Shown one piece after another: positions 1-11,436 of a stretch of 64,000 bases of DNA. The stretch covers positions 6,361,126 to 6,425,125 of the forward strand of contig OX030958.1 of the NCBI GenBank assembly GCA_943735955.1. Reading direction: 5' to 3'. Each line of letters starts with the position of its first letter. The first letter of the stretch is position 1. The notes under the pieces were generated by a model. The model was not told the origin of the DNA. It made no database searches and saw only the letters and a program-made list of their open reading frames with translations. The position numbers and the translations under genes are program-made. This stretch comes from Piscicola geometra. Taxonomy: Eukaryota > Annelida > Clitellata > Hirudinida > Piscicolidae.

Positions 1-260
1 TCATCATCATCATACCATCCCACAACAACACCACGCCATACCATCTCAAAATGCCCATTTCCTTCACCATCTATGAAACCACCATTACCAAAACACTACA
101 TCACCATTATTATAACCATCATCATCACACATACACATCATCACCACACCCACACGCACACACAAAGACACACAAAGACACACACACACAAAATATATAC
201 ACACACACACAAACACTCACACACACACACCTCGGCATTGTTGCAGGGTAAGAGTAGTAC

Positions 261-1862
261 ATATTTTTGAATGGAGAGTTGGGCACTAAGAACCTTGGCT
301 CTGCCCTCATCCACTTCTGACACCCTCAACCTAGCCATTGCCTCCTCCGTCAGTCGCATGGCGTCCCTGTGGTGGTGGTGGTGGTTGTGGTGGGGTGGTT
401 GTGGTGGGGTGGTTGTTGTGGTGGTGGTGGTGGTGGAGTGGTTGTGGTGGGGTGGTTGTTGTGGGGATTGATGATGATGATGATGATGGACGAGAGAGTG
501 TTGTGTGGTTTTGGTGTAGTTGTGGTGAGGTAGTGTATTATCGTCGCCATCATCAACACCACCACCACCACCATCTATAAATATCAAATAAAATCAGATT
601 AAACACTAACCGGGAGTTGTTGTGAACAGTCTTGAGAAGGGTCGACTTCTTGAGCACCACCCTCACCCACCTTGCCTCATCGTTCGTGACGAGGTACTCG
701 GCCGCCGACTGATCCAGAACGGCTTCGTGGTAGGCGTGATAGCGGCTCTCATAGCACCTGGATGGATGGAGATGGAGATGAGCAAGTGGTTGGCTTTGGG
801 ATTGCATGGGCGGATTGATGGGTTCAAGAGTGCATGAATGAATAGATGAAGGGAGTAGTGGCTGGCATGAGGGAGTGGTGGCTGGCATGGAGGGAGTGGT
901 GGCTGGCATGAAAAAACAGCAAAAGAAAGCATTATTTCCCTCATGAAAATCAACATCGACTTGATTTCATAAAAACGGGAGATTAAAACATTAACGTATC
1001 GTATAACCGGTCAAGTCTTAGGGCAGAAATTGAGAATTTTTTTCTCATTATTTCTATTAACGGCTCTTGACGGCGCCCATCTCCCATCAAAGAAATGCAG
1101 GCCACTAGGTATCGAACCCACGACCTATGGCTATAAGCCAGAAGCGGCGATCTGCTGCAAATCTTGGGGGGGGGGTCCTACCCAGCATGGACGATCCTGG
1201 GGGGGGGGGGGGGGTACTAGGGTCCGGACCGCCCTCCCCCCACTTAAAGAGAACATTTTTAAACTTCTGTTTTGATACGAATATTTAAGTAAGCAAAGAA
1301 TAGTTTTGGTTTAGATAGCTATAACTATAACTATCACTATAACTATACATACTTACAACCTATTATTATAAAATAAATCCTGTTTTACGCCATGTTTGAC
1401 CATTATGCTCGTATTAAAAGAAGATTTAAAAAATGTTTTTTTCCACGCCACCCCCTCACTACCAAAAAGTGGGAAGGTCCTGATCCCAGGAGCCGCCCAG
1501 GATCGCCACTCATGCTATAAGCCACGAGTAGTTAACCACTCAGTCACCCGTTCACACCACAAGATTAAAACTATTTTAAAAGTTTCAACAAAAAAAAGAA
1601 TGTTGACAGAATTAAATGACAAAAATGACATACTTGAAACTTGAGAAGTCAATGATAACATTGTGTTGATATGGAAATAGGAGAGAGAGAATAAAATAAA
1701 AATAGAGAGAGTGAGCGAAGTGAGGGTGGTCGTATAAAACATCAGCTGATTGGACGGTGCTTCAGAAAAGTGTGCACATGCGCTTCAATTACGTCCAATT
1801 ACTGAGTCTTTTCCAATTATACAGTTAATTCCGAGTTTTTGAGAAGGTTGCCAATTGTTTGG

Positions 1863-1902
<40 letters not shown>

Positions 1903-3100
1903 CCCCTGCGTGCTACTCTATCTGAGTGGAGCTTAATTAGAAATGGGACTCTTAGAGAGATTACAAATTCAATTTGCGACTCGAGTTTACCCCGTCAGAA
2001 AGGCACTTTGACAGGCATGAGCCTCAAACGACAACATCGATTGCAACGCATACCAGGCCATTCTGCATCATCATCCGTCAATAAGACTGTCTAGCTGGAC
2101 ACCCTAGAGACAGACAATATAAGGATAATAATAATAATACATCATCATAATCATCGTCATCATTTCATTGTTATCATCATCATCATCATCATCATCTTCA
2201 TCATCATCATCGTCATCATCATCATCATCATCACTATCATGATGACAACACATCAACAATACATGCAAGAGATTAACGACACCTCCGGGAATGTCGCTGC
2301 AAGGCCATTACATTTCATTGTTATCATCATCATCATCATCAGCACCACCACCCATCATAAATAGTCTGACTTGCATCATCCTCATCATCATCAAGACTTG
2401 CTCCTCCACTTCCTCATTTCTAGACTCCAGGTGGCTTTTGCATTTACTGCATGACTTCCTTCCTTCCTTCACGTGTGTCAACCAATCAATCACATCCTCC
2501 ACTTGTCTTTATCCTCATCATCATCATCACCTCCTCCTCCTCATCATCATCATCGTTATCCTCCTCATCATTATTTCATTGTTTTTGTTGTTAGTATTCT
2601 CTTGTTTAGTATTGAAACTATTCTTTTAATAACTTTTATAACCTTTACGCCTGTAAATATATTATGTAACTAAGCGCAGTATTAGGTATGCGCGCAAGTG
2701 TGTGTGTGTGTTTATGTGTGTGCGTGCGTTTATGTGTGTGTGCGTGTGTGTGTTCATGTGTACACGTGCAAAAAGATTCTTTATTTGCATAGCATATGAA
2801 CAAGGCGTACTAAAGTGATGATGAGGCTTATTTGGGTATGTGGTGAGTGGTGCTGATGGGGGTGGCGGTGATACTAATGCACCCTCAATCACATCAAAGC
2901 TAGTCTGCCAGATTAACATCCTGAGTAGATGGACGTGTGTGTGTATCATTGTGCATACATAAACGCGTGCGTGTGTGTGTACGTGTTTGATTGTGGACTT
3001 CCGGACACTACTACTACTAGTACTACTACTGAGAAACGCGATAGATAAGTGGATGATGGTTTTGAGTGAAAAGAAAGAATTGCTTGTGTAGCTTGAAGGG

Positions 3101-3197
<97 letters not shown>

Positions 3198-6100
3198 ACA
3201 CACACACCTGATTGTATTTCTTAATTATTCATCGTTACATGTGCTGCTCATTACATTATCGATTCCTCTTCCTCTTTCTCTCTCTCTCTCTCTCTCGCAT
3301 CGTCTCTCCCCTCTCTCCTCCTCCATCATATATTTCACCTCTATCTCGCTACCCACGTGCACAGGCACTTAAACAAATAGTGTGCTAGTATGATCATCAT
3401 CATCATCAGAAGAACCAGTTTGATCATTATCAGGAGGGCAAGTTTGATCATTATCAGAAGGGCAAGTTTGATCATCATCATGAGGGCAAGTTTGATCATT
3501 ATCAGGAGGGCAAGTTTGATCATTATCAGGAGGGCAAGTTTGATCATTATCAGGAGGGCAAGTTTGATCATTATCAGAAGGGCAAGTTTGATCATCATCA
3601 TGAGGGCAAGTTTGATCATTATCAGAAGGGCAAGTTTGATCATCATCATGAGGGCAAGTTTGATCATTATCAGGAGGACAAGTTTGATCATTATCAGGAG
3701 GGCAAGTTTGATCATCATCATGAGGGCAAGTTTGATCATCATCAGGAGGCGTTCTAAAAAGTGTCGTGCTTTGGGATTTGAATGTGTGAGTGCATGCAAC
3801 AGAAGCCTGCAACTGAGGTCGTGCAGTTGTTGGAAGTTTGCGTTCGTTTGAGAGTGAGACAGAAAAGTAGGAATTCATTTGATTGTCATTTGCATTGTGC
3901 GCCTCAAAAATCCCAACTATTTGCCTGACGTATCGAGGTAGGAAAACTATGCAAATGATGCAGCCATTACTCACTCCTCGACGCTGCCTAGGTAACTGAA
4001 AACAAAGCTAACGAAAAGAAAAGCATAATAAAAAACAAAGAATGAAGAAAAGGAGAATAAAAATGGAAAGCAGATAAGGGAGTGATAAGGCCTTATATCC
4101 TGACCTATCCTAGAGTGGTCGGCTGGAGAGATAAGAGTGAAGAGATACGTATGAAGGCGCCTGTAATGAGAAGGCGAGCAGCTCCGAAAAGTCCGCATTA
4201 ACTCAATGCTATTAAGCGTTTGTGGTTACTATTGTGCTACTTTTATAAAAATAAAAAAGGTTCGTCATTGCTTTGACAACAATGAGACGATTACCCAGTG
4301 TTTCACTGAGGAATCGGTTCATTCAGTGCATTCTGAACCTTCTTATAGGAAAAAAGTTACTTGCAAAACTATGACCAGGCTTCAAACATATGAAAAACTT
4401 TAACATTTTGAAAAATCGTTAAAAGTACGCTTGGTAAACATAATCAGGTAAATTTGAGGCTGAAATGTGCGACCTCTTTCACATGTACTCAAACACACAC
4501 AAACACATCCACCCAGCACACAAAAAGAGCACATATGCTCAAATACGCACAAAACATGTGTGTGAAAGTTGAGATTGGAAGTGAATGCACGAAATCTTCT
4601 CCGTACACGCCACGAATTTTCAAATTTATTCGCTTCTTCATTATAAGTGGCGCATTGAAACATTGGAACTCTTGACTGAAACTTCAAGATTTTAAACATT
4701 TAAATTTGTTTTTTAAGGCAACAAATTCAAATTAATCTTAATAATGTTTCATATTTCTGTTGCAGGGGGCAGACGATAAGATGAAAACGACGACGGCGAC
4801 AGACGACGATGCATGGCGGGAAGCAGTTTTGCAGACGTTCGAAGCTGCGGAGGAAGCGCCATTCGAACACATTTACGAGTATAACAAGATGAAAGTAGAA
4901 AAAGATGGCGTTGTGGACGGAAGAAAACTCAATGGAAATGGCAATGAGAATGTCGTTTTGCGTGGATTTGAAAATGGAGTAAAGGTGGAGAGGAATGGAG
5001 TTGTTGTTCATTCCAGCGGAAATGGGAAAAAAAGTATTAAGTTGGTAGAAGCTGAAGAAGTCACAAGCTATCCTTTAGAAACTCAAAAACAAGCTCGCCA
5101 TCTGGCGAAAGCGTTAAAACAAAAGGGTGTGACGATAGAGACGATGAGTGCCAGGGTGGGTGAAGAGGTGTACAGCTTCCACCAATGGGTGAACAAACGT
5201 GGGAGGCCGTGGATAGGGGTGAAGTTGATGAAGAAGGCAAATTCAGAAGTGGAAAAAGTGTACGCTGGTGTACGTAATGATGAGTTTGTTGAGGGTTTCA
5301 CACAGGTGCATTCCATCGAGAAAAAAAAGAATCACAGAATCAAACGAAATAGAAAGGTAGTTAAAAACGGTATTATTGATTCGAAAACAAGCATTGAGAC
5401 ATCTTTACAACTTGCGTCACTGATGGAGCAAAACTTGAATCCGAAAGACTTTCCCGTTGAAAATACTTCCCTTGCTCCAAGGCATGCCACTACCCCATCT
5501 ACAATCAACCGCCCAACAGACACCAACCCTAAACTCTTTGGCCTTCTCTCACAGGAAAACGCTATCGAAACAACTATCATCAACACCACTCCTTCCCTTC
5601 CACTTGAAACTTCTGAAGGCAGGGAGGAGACAACAGAGATCCTTTCACGGAGGAATACCGCAAAAAGCAGTGTCGAAAAAGTTCTTACGAACAGCGTGTG
5701 TAGAGCTGTTAGTATGAGCATTGCTACGCCGATTGGTGAAGGTGAAGGTAGTGACGTGAGGCTCCCAAAGCTCGAGAAAGTAGAAGGCTTCACAAATATA
5801 TACAATGGCGAAACACACACGAACAACGAAGCAATGAATCTGGAAAACCATCAAGAAAAAGTGGATTACTCAACATGCAATGGAATCCTACGAAGACCAG
5901 TGAGGAAAGTAGTAGCAGATGGTTCAATGACAACAACGAGCTTCAACACATCTAAAAAAGATCTGAAGAAAGAAGCCAGACTGACTGATGAGAAGAGGCT
6001 GTCTCGAATCCAGAACCTCATAAAAGTATTCGACGAAAAGGCGCTCTCTCCCTCACAGACGAGCACCAGCACTCCTCCAAGAACTCCCTTCAACCGCTGG

Positions 6101-9100
6101 ACGTGGAACTCTGTGAGGCGGGAGACCCCTCTGAGAGAATTTGAGAGGTTTGCTAAAAGCAATGCTTCAGAGAGACATTTCAATGGCTGGAAGATGCACT
6201 CGAAGATTGGAAAACGACATACAATCAATCAAATCGCATCATCTCCACCTACTTCACGCCCTTCAATTCCTACAACAAAGCCTACTACAACTACTTATAT
6301 ACCTCCAGCAAAGACTCCAACAACTCCCACAACAACGACACACTACACACACGTTCAAACAACTTTGAAACGAAACAACTTCAACGCCAGCGACCACCAA
6401 ACTAACAGCCTTATGAATGACACCAAGGAAGGAGATGTTGTTGCCCGGAAAAAAGCCACCGATCATGTGGAAAACCACAATAAGCACATGGTTAGCATTG
6501 AGAGGAAGGGTCAAGGTCATTTGAGAAGCATTCAGACGTCAATTGAAGGTCACCTGGCCAAGGTGGAGCCAGTCAAAGAGTGTTTGACGAGGGATTTAAT
6601 AAGCAAAAAAGACTTGCGTACAGTGAACCTAGGATGCCGACCAAGACTGCAGAACGGAGACTTAACTTGCAAAGATAAGAATATCACTGATGCCCGCGTC
6701 GACACTGATCCCCACGCTACCAGAAGCAGCAAGACTCTCTCCTCCACCTCCTCCATCTCCTCCATCATCAACAAATTCAACGAACTTTCCTCGCCTCCCA
6801 CCCCTGCCTCGCATCAACATCCCCATCCCCTCCTCCCCAGACATCATCCAGCCAGAATCAGTCTGTTCAGCTGAAGAGGTAAAATGGAGGGAAAGGATTA
6901 ATGGTGAAAAGACTCCCGGGAAAACGCTGAGTTGTGGACATTATAGCCGGAGAAGACACCGATTGGAACACTTATAGTTGCAGTGTGAAACGAATTAGTC
7001 GCGTCCAGATTTCAATATTCCGATTGTACATACTTTGAGGATTATACTGTAGACTATAGTCTATAGTTTATACGTCAATGGCAACGAAGGGGTAATCGTA
7101 AATCCGTGAACAATGTTCTTGAATGAAATAAATATATGCCACGAACTATAATGAATCAGAACTGATCGCCTATGTTTGGCGTAATTATCGCTTCTTCAGT
7201 TAGGCATGACGGGAAATAATGTTTTAATAAATCATTTTAAAATGTGCCGTTGAACTCAGACACATGAATGTGATGATGAATAACAAATATATAGCGATGA
7301 CGTGATCCCTTCATCGCATTATCACCCCACTATACACCTAACCGCAACATCATCATCAACAACCCGTCAACACCACCCTCATCACCACCATACACCAACT
7401 CATCATCATCATCATCATCATCCCCATCACACACCAACATATCAACACCATAAATGTCACCACTAAACACCATCATCATCACCACTACACCCAATCCCAT
7501 CAACAGTATAATTATCAACAACACATTAACAACATCATCATCATCATTCCCCAAACAACATCATCATCATCATTACCACCACACGCCCTACATACTTCTC
7601 TAGATTCTCCAGTTCACACTCCAGGATGCAGACGCTGTTGAGGTTTGGAGTCTTGCCCAGAAAGTTCCTGAAGCCAGAGGCAAGTGTTCTGTGTGGTGGG
7701 TGGGTGGGTGAGTGGGTGGTGATGATGATGATAATGAAAAAGGTGGTGGTGGTGGTGATGATGATGATAATGAAAAAGGTGGTGGTGATGATGATGATGT
7801 CTATTTATAAAGCGACGTGATGATGATAAGAAACAGCATTTAAAGCGTCACAATCACCACTGAACCACATGCCAAACATCTCCACAACAAAATGATCCCA
7901 CGTCTAATTCAACTACAAAACACCATTACAACGACGCCATACACACCATCAAGCCAATAGACCACAAACACATCATACCACACTACAAAATCATACGAAA
8001 ACAACAAACCAAATCACACCACATAACTCCAAATAACACTAACCACACCCACCTCCACCAAAACCCACCACACATAACTACCCCTCCTCCCCCCCCCTCA
8101 CAAATGCTTTGGCATCTTGCCAGATTCAAGCACATCCTTGGTGGTTAGAGACCAGCGTCTGACAGCTTCCCTCAGGTTGTCTGGATGCCTGTATAGACCC
8201 TCCACTATGCTGTTATATGCCTCCCTGTACATGCCTGCCTTAGAAGGGGGAGAGGGAAGGGGAGGGGAGGGGTGGGTGGTGGTTCAAGGGTGATGATAGT
8301 AGTAGTGATGGTGGTGGAAATGGTAGTAGAAGTAGTGGTGAAGATGCTAATAATGTTATTATTATATTCTAATGATGTTATTATTATATTCTAATTGATA
8401 TTATTATTATATAACAATATTTGTATAAAATATTACTATTATTGTGGTGGTGAATCAATGATGACAAAAGAAGTGGATGATAGTAATGATGGTGATGATG
8501 ATATTAATGATGGTGATGATGATATTAATGATGGTGATGATGATAGTAATGATGGTGATGATGATATTAATGATGGTGATGATGATATTAATGATGGTGA
8601 TGATGATATTAATGATGGTGATGATGATATTAATGATGGTGATGATGATATTAATGATGGTGATGATGATATTAATGATGGTGATGATGATATTAATGAT
8701 GGTGATGATGATAGTAATGATGGTGATGATGATATTAATGATGGTGATGATGATATTAATGATGGTGATGATGATAGTAATGATGGTGATGATGATATTA
8801 ATGATGGTGATGATGATATTAATGATGGTGATGATGATATTAATGATGGTGATGATGATATTAATGATGGTGATGATGATATTAATGATGGTGATGATGA
8901 TATTAATGATGGTGATGATGATATTAATGATGGTGATGATGATAGTAATGATGGTGATGATGATAGTAATGATGGTGATGATGATAGTATGATGGTGATG
9001 ATGATATTAATGATGGTGATGATGATATTAATGATGGTGATGATGATATTAATGATGGTGATGATGATATTAATGATGGTGATGATGATAGTAATGATGG

Positions 9101-11186
9101 TGATGATGATATTAATGATGGTGATGATGATATTAATGATGGTGATGATGATATTAATGATGGTGATGATGATAGTAATGATGGTGATGATGATATTAAT
9201 GATGGTGATGATGATATTAATGATGGTGATGATGATATTAATGATGGTGATGATGATATTAATGATGGTGATGATGATAGTAATGATGGTGATGATGATA
9301 GTATGATGGTGATGATGATAGTAATGATGGTGATTATGATTTTAATGGATGAATAAAGTGAGAAGAGAGTGTGATTTCCTGAAGTTGGCAGAGATGCCCA
9401 ATAACTCAAAATAATTAAATATCATTATTAATATTAATTAAAGCCACCAAGATACATTTAATTTATTAATTATATTCGATCATTATATATTTAATAACTT
9501 AATTGATTATATTGAATTATAATTCAATTGAATACCTTGCGACTGCTGTTTGCCAGGTACTCATACAGAAACCACAGCTGAAAGGTCGTTATTATGTGTA
9601 ATTTGTATGAGACAATAGAAACTAATCTTATTACAAAGTATCTTTACTAGTATTTTATTCTTAAAATAAAGTATTCTTAGATAAAGTATCATTAGTGGGT
9701 ACACACAAGTATCCTTAGTGAGTACACACAAGTATCCTTAGTGAGTACACACAAGTATCATTAGTGGGTACACACAAGTATCCTTAGTGAGTACACACAA
9801 GTACCCTTAGTGGGTACACACAAGTATCCTTAGCGAGTACACACAAGTATCCTTAGTGGGTACACACAAGTATCCTTAGTGGGTACACACAAGTATCCTT
9901 AGTGGGTACACACAAGTATCATTAGTGGGTACACACAAGTATCCTTAGTGAGTACACACAAGTACCCTTAGTGGGTACACACAAGTATCCTTAGTGGGTA
10001 CACACAAGTATCCTTAAACAAAGCATCTTCTCAAAACGCACATTGACACTCTTTCTCTTGTCAATAGACGTCTCCGTCACCACGCGACACCTGTACACTG
10101 CAATGGCGTGTTGCAGCCATCGAATGGCGCTCGGGTAGTCTTCGAGGGTGTAGTAGTGCTTGCCGACGCCGTAGAGTTCCAGAACTGATGGATTGTTCAT
10201 CTATTTATATTGCGAGATTAACTATTACTTATTATTTTAAATATTTTTATTTGATTTATTTATTACACATTATTATGAATATTTTTATTTTATCTATTTA
10301 CTAGATAATATTATTATTTTATTAATTAATTAATTATATATATTATCAAAGTAGAATTCAGTGATATTATATTCAGGTTGGAAAGATTGATTTCTAACTG
10401 AGGGGCAGCAGCAGATCAAAGAGGCTGTAGAACTTCTTGAGGGCGATTATCTTCAGCATCTCTTCCAATTCAGCCATGAAAGCACTTGTAAACTCTGGGA
10501 GTAGTTTTAAAACCAATTATTAATTATTAATGAAAAGAAATTGATGTTGGATTAATAATTAATAATGTTAATAATAAGAATTAATAAATAAATCATAATT
10601 AAAAAGATTATTTGGAAAAAATTAACTAACCTAGTTTCTTTTCAAGAGTCTTTGCTATCACCTTCTTCCAATGAGAAATAAGTTTTGAAGAAAGGGCTTT
10701 GAAGAGCAAATCATTCGACTCGACAGTGAAAACCATGTTTAGTTCTTCAAAATCGACCGTCCTTTGGTCATCGATGTGAGCCTCAGTGTACCTGAACTGC
10801 GTGGAATCCATTATAATATAATGAGTATATGCATTTTATACTTGAGGAATTATCTACTCAATTAACTTTTAATTATTAACAGTTAGGTATTAATTAATAC
10901 GACACAATTATTCTATTCTAATCTAACAAAGTCAATGAATTCTTCGAACATACCTAAACCCAAAAAATATTATGAATAATTATAGAAGACATTTTATTTG
11001 ATAAAATGTATAAAGTATTTGTATTAAAATGTAAATAATCAGCAGGGAAGCCTTAACTGTTAACTATATTAAAGGTACCTTTAGAGATGGAGTTTCTAGT
11101 TCAATCAAATCTTTCTTTATCCATTCAACAACTTGTGTGTTAACTATGGGAACTTTTTTTGCCGAATTCTGTTTTCTTGGAGGCAT
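261..11186 (-). CDS. TPR-like helical-repeat protein, partial (3' end not found)
   Basis: Eight phase-consistent exons are seen: 11186-11079, 10796-10631, 10494-10399, 10184-10006, 8238-8102, 7667-7596, 757-611 and 366-261, giving about 337 residues starting MPPRKQNSAKKVP. No stop codon is reached, so further exons lie to the left. Exon 4 encodes a TPR-like helix pair (ELYGVGKHYYTLEDY, then SAIRWLQHAIAVYR) and runs on into KMLCLRILAGMYREAYN. The pattern 'G-Y-x-WL ... DK-K ... LRLLA-Y' recalls SPO22/TEX11 meiotic TPR proteins, but this is a weak resemblance and I do not assign it. The ~6.8-kb intron between exons 6 and 7 contains the plus-strand gene 4766-6874; the junction is phase-compatible (2 to 2), but the two ends could still belong to separate genes. 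A 23-bp minisatellite starts exactly at the exon 4 donor. Confidence 0.5.
1108..1560 (-). other. tRNA-like (possibly SINE) sequence split by a MITE
   Basis: Read on the minus strand, 1560-1523 and then 1138-1108 join into a tRNA-like sequence once the insertion and one copy of its target duplication are removed. An A-box-like TGACTGAGTGGTTAA is followed by an anticodon-arm-like TGG-CTTATAG-CCA (anticodon would be TAT) and a B-box-like GGGTTCGATACC. The acceptor-stem halves do not pair well, so this is a tRNA-derived SINE or tRNA pseudogene rather than a working tRNA. It is interrupted at the anticodon arm by the element at 1139-1514. Confidence 0.5.
1139..1514. mobile_element. hAT-type MITE, copy 1 (376 bp)
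   Basis: The element is flanked by an exact 8-bp duplication, CTATAAGC, at 1131-1138 and 1515-1522. Its ends are inverted: the left begins CAGAAGCGGCGATC and the right, reverse-complemented, begins CATGAGTGGCGATC, followed by matching GATCCTGGG and GGTCC-GACC-CCCTCCC blocks. The AT-rich core contains GATACGAATATTTAAGTAAG. It matches a second copy at 47912-48286 over its whole length. The 8-bp duplication and CA-G-GCGGCGATC ends fit the hAT superfamily. It carries no transposase, so it is non-autonomous. Long G runs (near 1167 and 1201) look like later slippage. Confidence 0.8.
3104..3207. repeat. (CA)n microsatellite
   Basis: An almost pure CA dinucleotide run of about 100 bp with one CCC interruption near its right end. 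Confidence 0.95.
3391..3750. repeat. 24-bp minisatellite
   Basis: About 15 tandem copies of GATCATTATCAGGAGGGCAA plus GTTT, with units alternating between ATTATCAGGAG, ATTATCAGAAG and ATCATCATGAG. Because 24 is divisible by three, the array is open in frames on both strands (SLIIIRRA on plus, QTCPPDND on minus); I do not regard these as genes. Confidence 0.95.
4766..6874 (+). CDS. large Ser/Thr-rich protein of unknown function, nested gene
   Basis: A single open exon follows a good acceptor (TTTCTGTTGCAG ending at 4765) and stops at 6872-6874. The first ATG in frame is 4781, giving about 697 residues, but the acceptor suggests an upstream exon I could not identify, so the true start is open. 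The first ~180 residues look folded, with acidic EAAEEAPFEHIYEYNK, a basic helix (ETQKQARHLAKALKQKG) and VYSFHQWVNKRGRPWIGVK. The rest is low-complexity and rich in Ser, Thr, Asn and basic residues, with RLSRIQNLIKVFDEKALSPS near the middle and a SSTSSISSIINKFNE segment near the end. It shows no recognisable domain or membrane segment. A poly(A) signal AATAAA lies at 7127-7132. It sits inside the intron of the opposite-strand TPR-like gene. Confidence 0.6.
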   Translation, partial: GADDKMKTTTATDDDAWREAVLQTFEAAEEAPFEHIYEYNKMKVEKDGVVDGRKLNGNGNENVVLRGFENGVKVERNGVVVHSSGNGKKSIKLVEAEEVTSYPLETQKQARHLAKALKQKGVTIETMSARVGEEVYSFHQWVNKRGRPWIGVKLMKKANSEVEKVYAGVRNDEFVEGFTQVHSIEKKKNHRIKRNRKVVKNGIIDSKTSIETSLQLASLMEQNLNPKDFPVENTSLAPRHATTPSTINRPTDTNPKLFGLLSQENAIETTIINTTPSLPLETSEGREETTEILSRRNTAKSSVEKVLTNSVCRAVSMSIATPIGEGEGSDVRLPKLEKVEGFTNIYNGETHTNNEAMNLENHQEKVDYSTCNGILRRPVRKVVADGSMTTTSFNTSKKDLKKEARLTDEKRLSRIQNLIKVFDEKALSPSQTSTSTPPRTPFNRWTWNSVRRETPLREFERFAKSNASERHFNGWKMHSKIGKRHTINQIASSPPTSRPSIPTTKPTTTTYIPPAKTPTTPTTTTHYTHVQTTLKRNNFNASDHQTNSLMNDTKEGDVVARKKATDHVENHNKHMVSIERKGQGHLRSIQTSIEGHLAKVEPVKECLTRDLISKKDLRTVNLGCRPRLQNGDLTCKDKNITDARVDTDPHATRSSKTLSSTSSISSIINKFNELSSPPTPASHQHPHPLLPRHHPARISLFS
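7127..7132 (+). terminator. poly(A) signal for the 4766-6874 gene
   Basis: A canonical AATAAA 253 bp downstream of the stop codon, with no other obvious signal between. Confidence 0.5.
8478..9345. repeat. 21-bp minisatellite (GATGATATTAATGATGGTGAT)
   Basis: About 41 tandem units of a 21-bp repeat, ATTAATGATGGTGATGATGAT, with AGTAATG variants scattered through it. Single-base losses near 8988 and 9301 shift the frame, so long ORFs on either side are in different frames. It lies in the intron between exons 10184-10006 and 8238-8102 of the minus-strand TPR-like gene. Confidence 0.95.
9684..10016 (-). repeat. 23-bp minisatellite overlapping a 5' splice site
   Basis: About 14 copies of a 23-bp unit. 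In the gene's orientation the unit reads AAGGATACTT followed by GTGTGTACCCACT. The first copy coincides with the last bases of exon 10184-10006 (AAGGATACTT) and its donor (gtgtgtac), so every unit is a copy of the exon-intron junction. Confidence 0.9.
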
Positions 11187-11436
11187 CTTAAATCACAGAT
11201 TATCCATGGAAATTCAAATTTGATTGGCGCTAATGAGAAGAAAATACAACTATTTTCAATGTGTAGTAATTAAACTTACAAATTTGAAGAAAAAAAATTA
11301 TAAAATTTTGAATAATGAAAATTTTTATTGGAAAAAATAATATTTCTCATTATACTTAAATCTTCTTTTTCACCAAATATTTAAAAAGTTTTTAAAATTT
11401 GAAGCCTAAATTTATGAAATCTAAAATTTATAAGTA
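11187..11436. promoter_or_regulatory. shared divergent promoter region
   Basis: Only 250 bp separate the ATG of the minus-strand TPR-like gene (11186) and the ATG of the plus-strand gene (11437). The interval is very AT-rich with no tandem array, unlike most spacers here. I infer a bidirectional promoter; no specific factor site is recognised. Confidence 0.5.

Larger units (their letters stand above)
1561..4765. other. non-coding stretch inside the large minus-strand intron
   Basis: I see no convincing exon here. It holds an (ATC)n tract near 1864-1902, clustered CATCAT repeats at 2150-2560, mixed TG repeats at 2698-2765, a long (CA)n at 3104-3207, (CT)n near 3276 and the 24-bp array at 3391-3750. 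Open reading frames in it are repeat translations. Confidence 0.6.

Noticed and set aside
3341..3974. Asp/Gln/Pro-rich ORF of 201 codons over the 24-bp array
   Set aside because: Open on both strands because of the repeat period; no splice or promoter context and no unique conserved sequence.
9684..10016. CRISPR-like look of regularly spaced repeats
   Set aside because: Units are contiguous tandem copies without unique spacers, in a eukaryotic intron.
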